A stretch of 64,000 nucleotides of DNA from contig WHUX01000002.1 of NCBI GenBank assembly GCA_015179025.1, positions 62,001 to 126,000 of the forward strand, read 5' to 3'. Position numbers and translations under genes: made by a program. Source of the stretch: Terfezia claveryi. Lineage: Eukaryota; Ascomycota; Pezizomycetes; Pezizales; Pezizaceae. Position 1 is the first letter of the stretch. Each line of letters opens with the position of its first letter. Below are positions 35,215 to 48,976 of this stretch, in pieces. The notes under the pieces were generated by a model, which was not told the DNA's origin, made no database searches, and saw only the letters and a program-made list of their open reading frames with translations.

Positions 35215-38200
35215 TTAGGACAGATTAGGTAGGAGAAAGGAATGCATTCCTTAATTCACGAGTGTCACTAAAATTTTTCGGTAGTGTTTGCCGTATTTTT
35301 AGATGTCTCGGGAGATAGACTGCACAGGAAATAGAAATCAAAAGGACCAGAAGTACGGGGATAGACTTCCACCTACTACCTTCTGCTACCCTTATACTGT
35401 TCCAGTCGTCGCTACCGATGCTTTATAAATGAGTTGAGCTCACTCTTTATTCATACCAAAGTGTTAGCAGGTCATGACTGTAGTAACCTCTCAGCTCTAG
35501 CTGAACGGACACAAATTGGACTACTGGAAAATCGGCTAATTAATAGCCCAATTGATCTGGAGGATGACTCCATCGACCCCGGAGGACAGCTAATAGCCTA
35601 CTTGTATGTATTCTGCCCACGGCTGGCCAGAACATATACAGCCTCAATTAAAAACCCCACGACCTCAAGCTCAAGTTCAGGTAATACCCGCATGAAGTCT
35701 AGGTACTGGTATAGCTATAGGAGCATGTAATATGCATGATCAGATTAGCGGACCCCTACGAAGCACAAGCCTACTACAGGAGCACTGAGAGAGTATTGAC
35801 TGCCATTAGTGCCAATGGATTTTCATACTGTCATGGAGCCATTTGAATCATTCGTTGTTTGCTGACTTATTCCTTTGTGCACTAGCATCTGGTGATAACA
35901 GCAGTCAGTGAAGTGAAGGCTTGGTGTTCGGAACCCAAATGGAATTTACTCTTAGGAAGACCGCCAGTTATGACAGATTCATTCTTCTGCTTGATGCCCT
36001 GCTGAACAGCACATCTTCGAGTCTTCTGTAGAACTCCAAATAACGCTCTGCCAAAGGAGCGGCACATCCATTATCCAATTAAAGTTCTCAACGAGCCCCG
36101 CAATTTTTCATCTCTCCAATAATCCCTAAGTCTCCTTAACTTCCCCAGGATTGTGCTCTCAGTTCCACCACTGACCTTTCTTCGTCAATTGAAACAGAAT
36201 TGGAGAATATCCCTTGGTATGTATATTCTTTTTGTGCCGCTATAGAGAAGCCGGATTGACACTTGAGGAGTAGTAGAGTGGGAAGCAGAGCGGTGGAGCT
36301 AGGAGAAATTGAGGAGTGTATAGTCTAATTATTTCATAGAATGTAGTCGATGCATTAAGAGAGAATATGCATAATGTAGATAGTTCTCTTTGCTATAGAA
36401 GGTTTTGTCGCAATTACTACTTGGTTACTATAATATTGCTGTAAACATCGCCGCTTTCAGTGGGTAATTGTGCTAGACGAGAGCATGTAACATATGCACC
36501 CTTCTCCAGCTCATCTTATCAAGTTATGTTGCTCCCGTGTCTTACGCCTTATCTGCTTTAGGCCTTCCTTAGTGTTGGTATCTAACTGTATTAGTTTTAC
36601 CTTGCTCAATTTCCCATCCCTCTACGAGGGTCTGATCGAGACTATTTCCCATACTCACCGTGCTTAATAGTCTCTAAGAAAACACGTGCCGGTACATGTA
36701 GATGCCATTAGGAATGCCGTTCTGGAGACTACAAATATATATAACCACCGGCCACCCAGCACCTGTGGCGTTGCCAGAAATACCCTGCGTAAAGTAGCCA
36801 ACGTCCCTACAAATTTGGCTGACATTTATTCTGTTGTGTTAAGCAGGGAGGGCGTTGTTTACTCGAGCTGTGTTTGATTGTTTCTAATTCATGCCTAGAC
36901 CAGATAAATTGGTTAGCAATCTCCTAGCTGAAAACGGATTGGTATACAGAACAGTTCAAATGAAAAGTGAAAAGACCCATCCAATATTATTATATAGTCT
37001 GTGTTAGATAAATCTATTGCAAGATAGCAACTCTCCATCTAACATCAAAGGGAAGAATGCACATACCAAGTCACAAGTACAATTTCCATCCAGGATATTA
37101 TTGCTAACAGTGTTACGGTATGTCTAGAGATGCAAGCACCTCCTTCCTAGTTGCATAAGGCCAGCGGCATAGAGTTCCATGCAAAGTTATGTACGACCTT
37201 TTGAGGCTAACGTCCCAGATAATGTGATGTCGGCTTAAAAGGCTTAATACCTAGTTCGGTAATATATGCTGCTTCCACTTATGGGAAATATTTCGGTTAA
37301 AGCGGTCGGTGAGCGATCATCATACACGAAATGGATCATGACCAGCAACGGCCCGGAGCCTTGGGCCTAAAGACAATTCGAGTGGCTTGTGGCTTTTAGA
37401 GCATTCAATATAGAGTAGTTCAACAAACGTGTTTGGGGTAGATTAGGGATGACTACAAGGCAGGAAATCATGTCCATGCTTCGTTATATAATTTCAACAC
37501 ATCTGCCCCAGATCGTCTCGAAGGGACCAGGGCCGGTACCGATTCAGACCTTGGTTTGTATCGTTCAGTCCACGCAATGCTCAACAAGTAGCTCAAGCTC
37601 GGCAGATTTTTATATATCCCGAGAAATCGGCTTGACATTGACTCTCCCATGATGAACCAAATAAAAAGCGAGGTATACAGTACTTGACTTTTGCATGACT
37701 TGGTGAGTCTATTCTGTTTGCAGTGCCTGAATATTGCTCGCTGTCATAGTTCTTGTCTGTACGGAATGCTCCGAATTGCGTCATATTATATCCGAGCCGA
37801 CCTTTCGGCCAGCCGCTGTCAACGACAATGGCCTGTGGGAGCACTATTGCAGGGGGAGAGGTCAAAGCCCTTCCAAATCTGTTGCGTTGTTAAGCAAAAA
37901 TATCTTGCACAAGCCCTGAGCAAAGAGGATTGCAAGTATAGGATTAAGCAATAATTTAGAAGAGGAGATTTTGTAATCCTCGAAGGCCCAGAAGGAATTG
38001 ATCATGAGGTACGGAGTAGGTCTCAAAGTTATTTCCATATATGTATGCGATGGAGTTCAGGGTAATACCGCACTTATCTTAGAAAATCCAATCCCAAAAT
38101 CATTCCCCCTATCAAAATAAGGTTTCCCAATGGAAGAATAAAATATGAATATTAGATATTAGAGTTCACCCTATTCCCCTGATCTACCGGGCTATAACTA

Positions 38201-40951
38201 CAAATAGGTTGGCACAACATGCATGATTGAATTGTCGACTCCCAGCTGAATCAAATAGGTAGGTAGTCTCCGTGAGCAGATAGCGGCTTCCTCCATTATA
38301 ATTACATGCAGGGTCTCAGAGTGATGCATGAAATAGGCGGCTGATGGGGATTTATATTACGAAAACTGGGGAGCAAGAGTCCCCGTCGAAATTTGAAACT
38401 TTCTCCTTTAGCTAATCGATGACTTGGTTCTGACTTTAGAGTGACCGCCACAAAGCCCCAACGTTCACCCTCCCGTTCTGTCCCTTTGAAAACATAAAAA
38501 GAAAGGTGCGATCGAATCCAACTGACTCCAGAGGCCTTGTTAGACACTTACTCAGCTGCTAGGCTCGATATGTTGGCTCTCCGAACCAATTGCAATTACT
38601 AGCGTGGGGGAAAGGGGCCACTCCCAGGATCTTTGTTCTTGCTATGGACGAACTAACTATACCGCATTTATCTCTAATGCTAATGCATCCCTCTTCACGG
38701 CGATAATAATGATTGGTTGTCTTTTATTTGTACGGCGAAAGGTGAACCAAACTTGTGGTAACAGTTTTGAATTGCCGGGCCCAACTAGCGTCACGAGTCT
38801 TGAACTGCGGCAAATGAAGAATGCGGTCAGCGGCCTGCTCGCTGGTTCGTTATCCATTCCCACGAGCAGTTGTGCCAGTAATCGGACAGCACTCGGCATG
38901 AATCATTCCTTTCGAATTTTTTCATTTCCAGTGACGTTTGACTCTGTTTATCACGAGTGCAGTTAACCTTTCTGTCATATACCTATACCCTTGCCGTTGA
39001 GCAATATTCGGAATCGCACTACCCATCGGCATGGTTGCCCCAAATTAGAAAAAACAAAGAAAAGAAAAAGGCTTGCATGTTGACCCACGCGGTTGGGAAA
39101 CGAGAGATAAATGCTGGGTAAATATGAGCATCGGCAGTGGATTGAAGGGAAGGGCATCAAGTGCCTGGTAAGCAAACGTGGAGGGATCGCTGCAAGAGGC
39201 GGGATAGGTTAGTTGTTCTCGCTTCGGCAACTTAATTCGCGGATACATGAATTAGCAGTTTGAATTTGGTGCGACCAGGGTCCTTGCAACAACGGCCAAT
39301 GGAGTTGTCAGAAGTTGTACTCAGTACCCACCTCATCCCCAATACACTGTAACTACTCCGTGCCAGTCTGAGATCTGGGTCGCTAATGAGCTGAGTTACA
39401 GTTCACATCGGAAGGAGTGCCAACGGCAAGTGGCAGCCTCAGGAAGTCAATTTGGGCCCAAGCCTCATCATGTGCGCTCACGCACCACCCTCAACTCTTT
39501 GCTTCATGCCAGATATCAATGCGATGGGCCAGAAGCAACAGAATACAGGGTCCCGAGACCCCTGCATTATCGAACCAACGATGAAGCCCGTGCTGTTGCT
39601 ATACCCCAGCAGGGAACGGTCGAACTTAGATTACCCAAGTTTGGAGGGCAATTTCCCAGTGCACCCCACCTCCACCCCTTACTTTTCCCCACGAGGGCTC
39701 TGTCGAAGGGCGGAGGAAGTGTCGTACAGCTCAGAGTTACGCTCGTGAGATACTGTTGGTTGGGTAGCGATACTGATGGTGGGACTTATCCGGGCGACAC
39801 TGTATTCTACATACATAGATCGTCTGTAGGTTATTGGCACTTTGCCGTCCATTGTCGACTCTCAGCTTGTTGGTAGGGATCAGGGTTCACGAGGTGCCTC
39901 TCACCGTGCGCGGAGGATGTGAAGCAATGAGAAGGAGATACGATACTGGCACACTACCTGACAGCTCTGGGGCCTAACCATTACTCCCTGCTCCATCTCA
40001 CTACGGTACTTGCCCCCATCTCTGCGGGTCGCTTCCTTGCCGCACAGACCTAGTTCATGCAACTTTACCCTCATTCCAGCGTGATATACTTGCTGTCCTC
40101 CCAAACTTCTTCACCAGTTTCCATTTCAGACTCTCTCCTGCTCTATCTCGACGATTGGGACTCTGTAACAGGATTTGCCATTCTTGCTTCATTCCTAACG
40201 CCGTTATTGATATCCCTTGATCATAGCTGTTGGTGATCCTAGTATGCTGCTTCCCATCCATCCCTTGCCCTAAGCCCAACGGCTGTGGGGTGCTTGATAT
40301 TGCCTTTTGCCCTTACCTTTAGGCAGTGTCCTAACTTGTGTAGGCATCCGCTCCACGCATCTGCGAGAAACCATCACAAACCCACGCGCACACACAGCTG
40401 CTTGCCCCTCGCCCCTCGCCTGTTTGCCGTGGCCTATCCCACACGAGGAGTACGACCAAGTACTTTCCATCCGGGGATTCCCCTCGATACGGCAGCGCAA
40501 GCATAATCCAGCACGACACCAGACGCATCTCGTATTTTCTGCCCGTCTTGGCCTCCTACGGTTGTTTAAAGTTTGCCGTGGCCCCAAGCAGTCGCGATTG
40601 GATAGATTGGGCCGTTGGTTACTTGTGCGCGCAAAGGGTGCGTATATTTTGTCGCAATTGGGTTTGCAATTGTTTGCTTGGCCCAGAGGGACAGAAAGAG
40701 AGGGGAACTGCAATCAACAACCATCAACAACCCCGTCCCTTCGATATATCAGTCCGCACGCCTCGTTTCTTCTTGACGGCTTTCGAGACGCAGAAGAGAT
40801 TTCCTTCGTTCTCCTTAAGCCACCCCCAGCCGCTTCTTACCCCCTCCCCACACGCTCATTTCGTCGTCCAACGGTCACACTGGTTATGAAAATTCATTGT
40901 TAAACAGGTCTTGCTTCCTCTACCCCACCTTACTGCCGAGTACGAGCAGCA
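35215..40951. other. Long gene-poor region
   Basis: About 5.7 kb, AT-rich up to about 38500 and then more GC- and C/T-rich toward the RasGEF. Many short frames exist; none has family motifs, long coding bias or consistent splice sites. A possible isolated exon (36152-36218, flanked by CCCCAG and GTATGT) reads DCALSSTTDLSSSIE. The final kilobase (40000-40951), with pyrimidine-rich tracts, is the likely promoter and long 5' leader of the RasGEF. I see no transposon ends. Confidence 0.45.
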
Positions 40952-43900
40952 ATGACGGATCAAACCGACTACGCACCTCGTGCTAGTGTGTGCGTTGCAC
41001 CACTCCATATCGTCAAAGCCAAAAGGAGTTCGAGCGGAGCGTCGAGACGGGCACGCACTCACTCCAGGAACCCTTCTCAGAGTCTTCAAACCCAGTCTTC
41101 GCAGCATCACATTACCCCACCACCAACACCAACACCGCATAGTCCAGACGATGGATGTACACAGCAGGGGCTACCACCATCACAACCGTCGAGGACAGTC
41201 CGAGCTTTCAGTCCTTCGGACATACTTATTCATCACTTTCTGAGAGCATTCTTTCCATTTCATCCGACCCTGAATAAAACCTCAAACACCGTTACACTTC
41301 CATTGAACATAGGCGATATTATCCTTGTACACTCAGTGCACACAAATGGCTGGGCGGATGGAACAATGCTCAGCTCTGGTGCGAGAGGGTGGTTACCTAC
41401 TAATTACTGCGAAGGATATGACCTGGAGCAGGTTCGACCGTTGTTGGGGGCCTGCTTGAGTTTATTCGATCAATGTAAGGGTGGTGGTAACCACCAGGGA
41501 GGAAATCAAGGAGTGGTGACCGGGGTTGTTACTGGTGTGCGGTATCTTTTGGTGGGTCTTTACTTTTTCCCTCCTTTCGGAGATTTGGCTGCAGCAGGGA
41601 ACAGGCTGAATTGGATTTCTAACACGGCGACGTGCACAGGAAACCACGGAATGTCTCACACGGGAAGCACCGAATGTACAAGCCAACGATAGGATCCGAA
41701 GACATCGAAAATCGCTGCTATCCGATCTTTCCTCTCTTGTCAAGGCAGCAAAGCGGATACCCGACCACGCGATTAATAATGCACAAAACTTTATAACTGC
41801 GGAAGATATTATTGATGAGATGGTATTACGGACGTTTAAGATAGTGGTTCGGGGTGTTGGTTTCTTAGATAGTTGGTATGAAGAGCTTCAAGCAAATTTG
41901 GAGGAGATATTACTCTATGGAGGGGGGGATGAATGCAAGCCTCCAACTCCACCATCCGAATCAGTATCACCGAGTGTCTCAAGCAGTTCGGCTTCTCTGA
42001 GCCCGTCGACGGATAGAAACACAATTTACAACAATGACCATCGATTGTCAGTCCGTGACAACCATCACACACAGTCCACATCCTTTCCACTGGATCTGGA
42101 ACCCAAGTCAGAGAGCTCCAGATCAGAAGCCCAATGGGCGCCCAGTGCCGGCTCTATATATGACAATAATATCATAGTTGAAGTACAACGACAGCCAGCC
42201 TTTGCATTAGCTCGCTTGGATTTGACACACGATACACTTCTTTCACACCTTGCGTCCTATATCGGAGGCCTGGAAGCTCGATCTCGCTCTCCTGGTGAGA
42301 TCAAAAGAAATACAAAGAAATCTGCCTCTGCAGCGCAAGATCTCCTGACTGTAGTGGAAGCGGTGCACCGCAGAGACCCAGGCGCGATTGCTCTGGAAGC
42401 CGCAAAACAAGCAATGTATGCACGAATTACGGCATTAGTTAACACTGCACTTGAAGTTATCAACTCTCATCCGGAGAGCACAGAGAATAATGATGAAGGT
42501 GTGATTGTGCGCTCTGAGGGCAAGAAACTTATGGTGCGGGCAACAAAATGTGTAAAGGGTGCAGGGGAGTGCGTTGCAAAAGCAAAGTTTGTCATTGAGC
42601 GAATTGGTGACTTTGAACTCGACCTCGAGGCTCTGGAGGCTGGATATGAACCTACGAAGTCGTCGTCAGTTTCCATCAAAGAGGTCGAGCAGAGTGAGGA
42701 GCGAGTGGAAACTGAGCTTGAGCCAGAAAAGGAAGAGGAAACGGTGCAGCCACTTGTTGTAGGTGATAGGGAACCGATGTCCCCGCCTCCATTGCCAGCC
42801 AAGGACAAACCGATCGAAACCGATAAACCCCTACCTTTACTTCCTCTAGATACGTCTATAGGAACATTAGATATCGACGTACTGCCACCGCTTCCAGAGT
42901 CTCCAGACTCTCCAGAGGGACTAGCGACGTCCCATTCCCGCAGCCCATCGATACGATCCGTATTGGACTCAACACATTCCTTGACCAAGGCCATTTCTTC
43001 GGAGGAGATTCAAGTTATTCAAAACATCAGAAAACGCGATGCAGAAGCAAAGGCAGCCTTTGAACGGTCGTTTAGGGCAGACAGTGTTGGCGCGTCGAGC
43101 GCTGCGACAAACAGCACCTACCAATCCAACGTACGGGACTCTGAAATGAGCATCATATCTCCAACGTCAACCAGGGCAACGAGCCCTGAGCCAAGCATTC
43201 GGGAGAGCACTCCAGCACAATCTATTTTTGGTGTACAGAGCTGTTCCGCTTCAATTGCAGGAGTTTCTGTCATGGGTTCAGAAGCGGAGGAAGAGCCTGA
43301 AGTTGTAACATATGCCCATGAGCTCACTTTCAATAAGGAAGGGTGTATTAGCGGTGGATCTTTGTCAGCCCTCGTTGAACGCCTCACAGTTCATGACTCC
43401 ACCCCAGATGCTATCTTCGTGTCCACTTTCTATCTCACTTTCCGCTTGTTCACAACACCGAAGGAATTCGCCGAACATTTAGTTGTAAGGTTTGATTCCG
43501 TTACTGCCAGTTCGAAGATAGGAACTCCCGTGCGGCTGCGAGTATACAATGTCTTTAAAGGCTGGATGGAATCTCATTGGAGAAAAGACTGTGATAGCGT
43601 GGCATTGGATACAATCAACACTTTCGCAGCTGGAAAATTGAGCGATGCGTTACCTGGTGCTGGGAAGCGACTTGCAGATTTGGCCGTTAAGGTTTCATCA
43701 GTTGATGGACCTTTGGTTCCACGTCTTGTGAGTTCTATGGGAAAAACAAATACTGCCACTGCCCAATACACTGTTCCAGATGGACCAATTCCCTCGCCAG
43801 TGATATCAAGAAGCCAACTGAATCTTCTGAGGGCCTCCGTTTCTGGCAATGGCAATCAGCCCACTATTCTAGACTTCGATCCCTTAGAGCTCGCAAGACA

Positions 43901-44768
43901 GTTCACTTTGAAGGAGTCACGAATGTTCTGCTCAATTCTCCCAGAGGAGCTTATTGCTCAAGAGTGGACCAAGAAATCCGGTTCTTTGGCGGTGAGCGTG
44001 AGGGCAATGTCTGCGCTGTCTACTGATCTTGCACACCTTGTGGCGGAGACCATCCTGGCGCAGGAGGACTCAAAGAGAAGAGCTATCGTGATTAAACAAT
44101 GGATCAAGATCGCTGACCGATGCTTGGAACTCAATAACTACGACTCACTGATGGCCATAATGTGCACAATGAATGCTTCAACCATTATTCGCTTGAAGAA
44201 GACTTGGGAACTTGTGTCTGCTAAAACGAAGCAAGTATTGGAGCATTTAAGATCCGTCATTGATGTATCGAAAAATCATGCTGTTCTGCGGGCAAGGCTT
44301 CGGGGACATGTTCCCCCATGTTTGCCATTTTTGGGAACGTATCTCACTGACCTTACCTTCGTTGATGTTGGTAATCCTTCGAAGCGGCCACTTACTTCAG
44401 AAGACGGTACTACCACCAAGCAGCTTATCAACTTTGACAAGCACACAAAGACTGCTCGCATTATTTCCGAGTTGCAGCGATTCCAGATTCCATACAGGAT
44501 CACAGAGGTACCTGAACTTCAACAGTGGATCGATGGGCAGGTCATGCGGATACGCACCTCTAAGGCGGGCGATGTCCAGACCCTTTACAGGAGGTCTTTA
44601 TTACTGGAGCCGCGCGAATCCTCGGCTCCACCCACCCCTGCAGTAGAGACACCACCGGCGGCTCCATCACTTAAGGATAAATTTGATTTATTTAGTTGGT
44701 CCAACATCACCAGTAAGAGTTCAACAGCAGCAATATCACCTTCTTCCTCCTCCATATCTTTCCATTGA
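40952..44768 (+). CDS. CDC25: Ras guanine-nucleotide exchange factor with SH3 domain (Cdc25 type)
   Basis: Two exons, 40952-41551 and 41640-44768. The 88-bp intron (donor GTGGGT, branch TCTAAC) joins TGVRYLL to ETTECLTRE. The product is 1242 aa. After a Ser/Pro-rich N-terminus, residues about 84-155 form an SH3 domain (RAFFPFHPT, LPLNIGDIILV, GARGWLPTNYCE). A long regulatory region with Pro/Glu-rich stretches follows. The RasGEF N-terminal (REM) domain starts near residue 755 (YAHELTFNKEGCISGGSLSA). The catalytic Cdc25-homology domain spans about 949-1167 (LARQFTLKESRMFCSILPEE, IKIADRCLELNNYDSLMAI, LPFLGTYLTDLTFVDVGNPS). It loads GTP onto Ras upstream of cAMP or MAPK signalling at the plasma membrane. 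Complete, no defect seen. The symbol denotes the family. Confidence 0.94.
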
Positions 44769-47380
44769 GGTTGTCCTCTATTATTCTATACCTTTGTACA
44801 GCTTTTTAGCGGACAGCCTCTTTGTGTTATTCATTCGCCTGGAGTCATATGGAGTTCATGCCACTCTCCTTTTAAACATTACTTAACACCCAAGTTGTTA
44901 CCCACATATTTATCTTCTCTCCTCCGGTTCACGTTTTATCTGATTGGGTAACTTTATGGCGTTGAATCTTTTGTTTTGTGTTTTCCAGATGCTTAGTAGC
45001 GTGGGGTGGGGTTTCATTCATTTCAATGGCCTTTTCCCATGATTTGTTCATACCCTCAGTCCATATTCCCCATAGCAACCCTGGCTTTATTTGTTGTTCC
45101 CAAGTGTTTGTCCACCTTTTTATGAACAATTTCTCCATATTCTCAACTGTAGATATATCCTTTTCTCTAACTTTCTTTTCCATATGCAAAGAGGGGGGAT
45201 TACTTTGATTTATCTTTCGACTTGTGTATTTTTTGTTTTTTAGCTTTGCCGCAGGCTGCAGCGTATGGGGAAAAAAGGGCAATTTATTTTACTGTTTTTC
45301 GGAACTTGGGAAGGTCTGTTTGTTTATTTTGTTTTTATGTTTTATTCATTTCAGTTCAGTTCTAAGGAGGAAGAGAGATGGGTGCATTAGCTTTTTACGG
45401 AGGGCCATTTTCGGTACTGTTTATTGTTTAGTTAGACATGTTTGGATGTTGTCTGTCAGGATTCGAACTCGGATCATCGACGGCGCGGTCATGCATTGCT
45501 GATGTTATTCGGCTGTTGAATGCGTTATGTGTCATTGATGCTTGGTATGCAGGTGGAACTGGAAGGGTATTGTGGTGTGGGGGAATTATGCTAGGGGAAT
45601 ACAAAAGCTATCTATCTATATCCAAGTGCCCATTTTTACCTTACTTTTTTTCTTTGTAGTTTTTGCGAGGCGTTGATAGCGTTATTTAGAGATAGGTATG
45701 CGATTGCAAGGGGGCATAAAGGATATATAGTTAACAGTCTAGATTGGCGCGAGCCTGAGGGGTTGTGGACTTAATGTGGATTGTGGTTTGCTGGAGATAT
45801 TTTGTATTATGCGTACACCCTGTATCTTAGTTTCTGAATGAACTGATGGCTTGCGACTCATACAAAGACCGGATACACTTGTGGGCATGGGAACATGAAA
45901 GGGATCAAAGGGAACTCGCGTCTTGAACTCCGCAACTAGGAAGTGGCATATATGGAGTTCAGGCTAAAGGTTTTTCTCGACTGCAACTTTTCCTTCAGCT
46001 GACTTGCCCGCGTCTTTATCTATACGTATCTGCCTTACTATATCCCCAAGACCCCAAATCCCCGGGAAAGCTACATGAAGAACGAAAGCAAGGAGATGGA
46101 TTAAAGTATAGTCCATTTCAGGGAAGAGGTGCTTGAGAAGGCGGGTGAGGTGGTGTGAAGAATGAATTCAATTCAGGGGAGGGAGGGGGGAAGGAGCCTT
46201 GCGTGGTAGGTATACTTACATGTGTAAATGCGGCATTTTGAGGTGGAAGAGTGGTATCATAGAGTAAGGTGAAGCTCAAGATTAACCGGCTGAAGTGAGG
46301 GTAATTGTTTTCTGAGTAGCTCGAGTAGAAGGAGCGCTAGCTATGAAGTTGAATCCAACACCTTAATCTGCTAGAATTGCGTATCTATTTATATCCTTAC
46401 TCTCCTTCCTCTCTGTATTGCGAATCTATCTATGTACATATATAAATAGGCATTTGTAATATACAGAACAGTTGCAACGGGTATCATGGCCATATATGGG
46501 AAATTGCTAATGTATATAGAGTACTTCTACATAACACATACATGCAAATAGCCTAAGTATCCTCACCAGTGTAATGCTTCTGATCCTAGTCTAAAGGCAA
46601 TTGTTGGGTTCGGGTATGTTTGCTGCATTAGCTGCCGCAGATAACGGCGAGAGACGTTTTGTTAGTGTGAAATATTTTTTCTGAAAAATGGAAGATACAT
46701 ACATATCAGATTGTTGATCATGGCTATGGATGATGATGAAGGCTAGGACTGTTATCGATGAATTAGAGGCAATAGTACGGAGTACCAGGATGGATTGAAG
46801 AGGTTTGGATTCTACATACTCGTTACCACGATGAATTGTTGCACACTGCATGAATTGTTTTCCTAAATCCCATAGGCCACTTGAACTCCATACCCCAATT
46901 CAGCCAGGTGTGCGGCTTGCATGCAGCGTGCAACAATTCATCATGGTAACGAGTAGGTCTGTAAGATAGGCAAGAAGTGGAATTTTCACATTGAACAAGG
47001 ATTATATTATTTCCATGGAGCCCGCCCAAGGTCAAGGTCCGTACACGGTATTTAGAATAAAATATTCGATATCCCGCAGCTAGTGGCTTTCGAGGGATTC
47101 CTTATAGACGTACCAAAGCCTTTTTGATCCCGGTTCAAAATATGTGTATAAAATATGATGATATCAATTACTATTATAAGGGCATGTGCAGCGCTCTCCA
47201 TCTGCATATATGCGGATGCAATATATGCCCATGCAATATGGGATTTTATACATAATTCATTCCAGCTGGGAGCTGTACATGTATTTTAGTCTGTAGTGAG
47301 AGGTCCCGTTTAGTAGTCCGGTATTAGAAATCAAAAAGTCCGGCCGGACTCAGCATTAGTGAGGCCTGGAAATAATATAT
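44769..47380. other. Intergenic between RasGEF and the aldo-keto reductase
   Basis: About 2.6 kb, T-rich after the RasGEF stop. No gene supported. It contains the inverted repeat listed at 46815-46957. A tRNA-like TTCGAAT segment near 45460 was examined and rejected. Confidence 0.5.
46815..46957. repeat. Inverted repeat of about 36 bp arms
   Basis: The left arm (ACTCGTTACCACGATGAATT, continuing GTTGCACACTGCATG) and right arm (CATGCAGCGTGCAACAATTC, continuing ATCATGGTAACGAGTA) are complementary apart from a few mismatches, with about 65 bp between. It could be a small MITE or a hairpin; no target duplication is obvious. Confidence 0.7.
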
Positions 47381-48737
47381 ATGTCTATGTCTAAGCGGAC
47401 CGTCACCCAAGCGATTATTATGCTACGATTGAGGAACGGACCACTGAGACACTCAGTCGCCACTGGGACTTTTAGAAGCTTTGCGACCGGCAGAGTGGCT
47501 ACATTAAGTCTGTGGGAATTGCCAACCAGAGCCGCTAGAAAGACCGTTGCGGGGATCAACCACACAGAAGCACTTTTACGGAGTCACAGGTATTGGGTAG
47601 GTGGCTTATCTGGGAATACTTATCGATATAGAGATAATTTGAGAGAAAGAGGCCTAGGCAGAGGGATGGATACTACGGCTGCGAAAGATGATGATGCTGT
47701 TGAGGGGTTTTCGGTGAAGAGTAGACTTAAGGTGAGTTGTGTGAAGCCTAAACACATGTTGCTGAGAAGGAGGTATTGATAAAAGTGGTGGGGGTAGCTT
47801 GCGACTGGGGTTACAATGCCAAAGATCCACTTTGGAGTTTATGAGGTGAAGCCTGGTAAGGAGTGCGAGACTGCAGTTAGGGATGCTTTGGAGGCTGGGT
47901 ATCGAGCGTGAGTACAGTGGCTACCCTAGAACTTCTCTGCCACTCCTGAATAGATGCTTACTCCAGCAAAGTATCGACTCCGCGCAATCGTACTACAATG
48001 AAGAGTCCTGCGGCAAAGCCATCAAAGGCTTCCTCTCCATGCATCCAGAACTCACCCGCGAAGACATCTTCTTCACCACCAAGCTCCGGAGTAATCGTTC
48101 CTATGATGACACTCGCCGAGCCATCAAGTCGAGCATAGAGAAGAGTGGACTACGGTATCTTGATTTATATCTCCTCCATAGCCCATATGGGGGGCCGCAG
48201 AAGCGGGCGGAGTGTTGGCGGGCGGTGGCGGATGCGGTCGAGGATGGGGAGGTACGGGTGGGGGAGTAAGTAATTTTGGGGTAAGGCATTTGAAACAGTT
48301 GTTAGAGGGGGAGAAAGAGCAGCGCAGGAGGCCAGTGGTCAATCAGATTGAGGTGCACCCGTTCAACGCCAACGCGGAGATTGTGAGTACTGCTGCTTCT
48401 GCTTTGATGATACAGTGGCTAACATTTGATACAGACCACTTTTTGCCGCGAAAATAGTATCCAGATTCAAGCATACGCCCCGCTTGTGAAAGGGAGGAAA
48501 TTTGATCATCCAGTGGTTAAGGAGCTGAGTAAGAAGTATGAATGTACACCTGCACAATTGCTCGTGAGGTGGAGCTTGCAGATGGGGTATGTCCCGCTGC
48601 CTAAGAGTGTGAGGAAGGAGAGAATGGAGGCGAATAAGAATGTAGAAGGTATTGAGATCAGTGAGGAGGATATGAGGAGGTTAGAGGGACTGGATGAGGG
48701 TTTGTCTACAAGTTGGAATCCAACAAATGCACCGTAA
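47381..48737 (+). pseudogene. Aldo-keto reductase with one apparent 1-nt frameshift
   Basis: Exons: 47381 (or 47666)-47731, 47798-47907, 47972-48382 and 48435-48737, with introns of 66, 64 and 52 bp. AKR motifs appear in order: KLATGVTMPKIHFGVYE, GYRAIDSAQSYYNEE (catalytic Asp/Tyr), FFTTKLRS (catalytic Lys), DLYLLHSP (His), GVSNFG, VVNQIEVHPFN, IQAYAPLVKG and PLPKSVRKERMEAN (NADPH site). In exon 3 the frame breaks after GEVRVG: a G-run at about 48257-48262 has five G where six would continue directly into GVSNFG. One base is therefore missing, so it is a young pseudogene or a homopolymer error. The upstream ATG at 47381 would add a basic, presequence-like extension of 95 residues before MDTTAAKDDD; start choice is open. 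The family reduces aldehydes and ketones using NADPH. Confidence 0.8.
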
Positions 48738-48976
48738 ACGCCCTGATACTGAGTCACGGGTTGGGAATACGTAGAGCCTGATTAGTCTCAATAGCCAATA
48801 CGTATTCATGAATTCAATTCCGTGAGCTCCAGACAATCAATCAGAATGCCATTTTCAGCATCTTACCCTGAACAACATAAGTAGGGATCGTTTTGCTGAT
48901 CGTCCCTGGAACCTGTGTTACCCGCATGCCCCTTGCCCCAATTTCGCTTCCGCCCACACGCCTGGTGCCCGCGGAG

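Noticed and set aside
39430..39876. 148-codon plus-strand frame
   Set aside because: No recognisable domain, no splice partners, and a competing frame overlaps it; probably chance in GC-richer DNA.
40307..40903. 198-codon plus-strand frame upstream of the RasGEF
   Set aside because: Pro/Arg-rich content with no motif; overlaps other open frames on both strands and sits in the probable promoter/leader.
45445..45525. tRNA-like GAGTTCGAATCC segment on the minus strand
   Set aside because: The T-stem pairs at only about three of five positions and no acceptor stem matching TTGTCTG or anticodon arm is found at the right distance.
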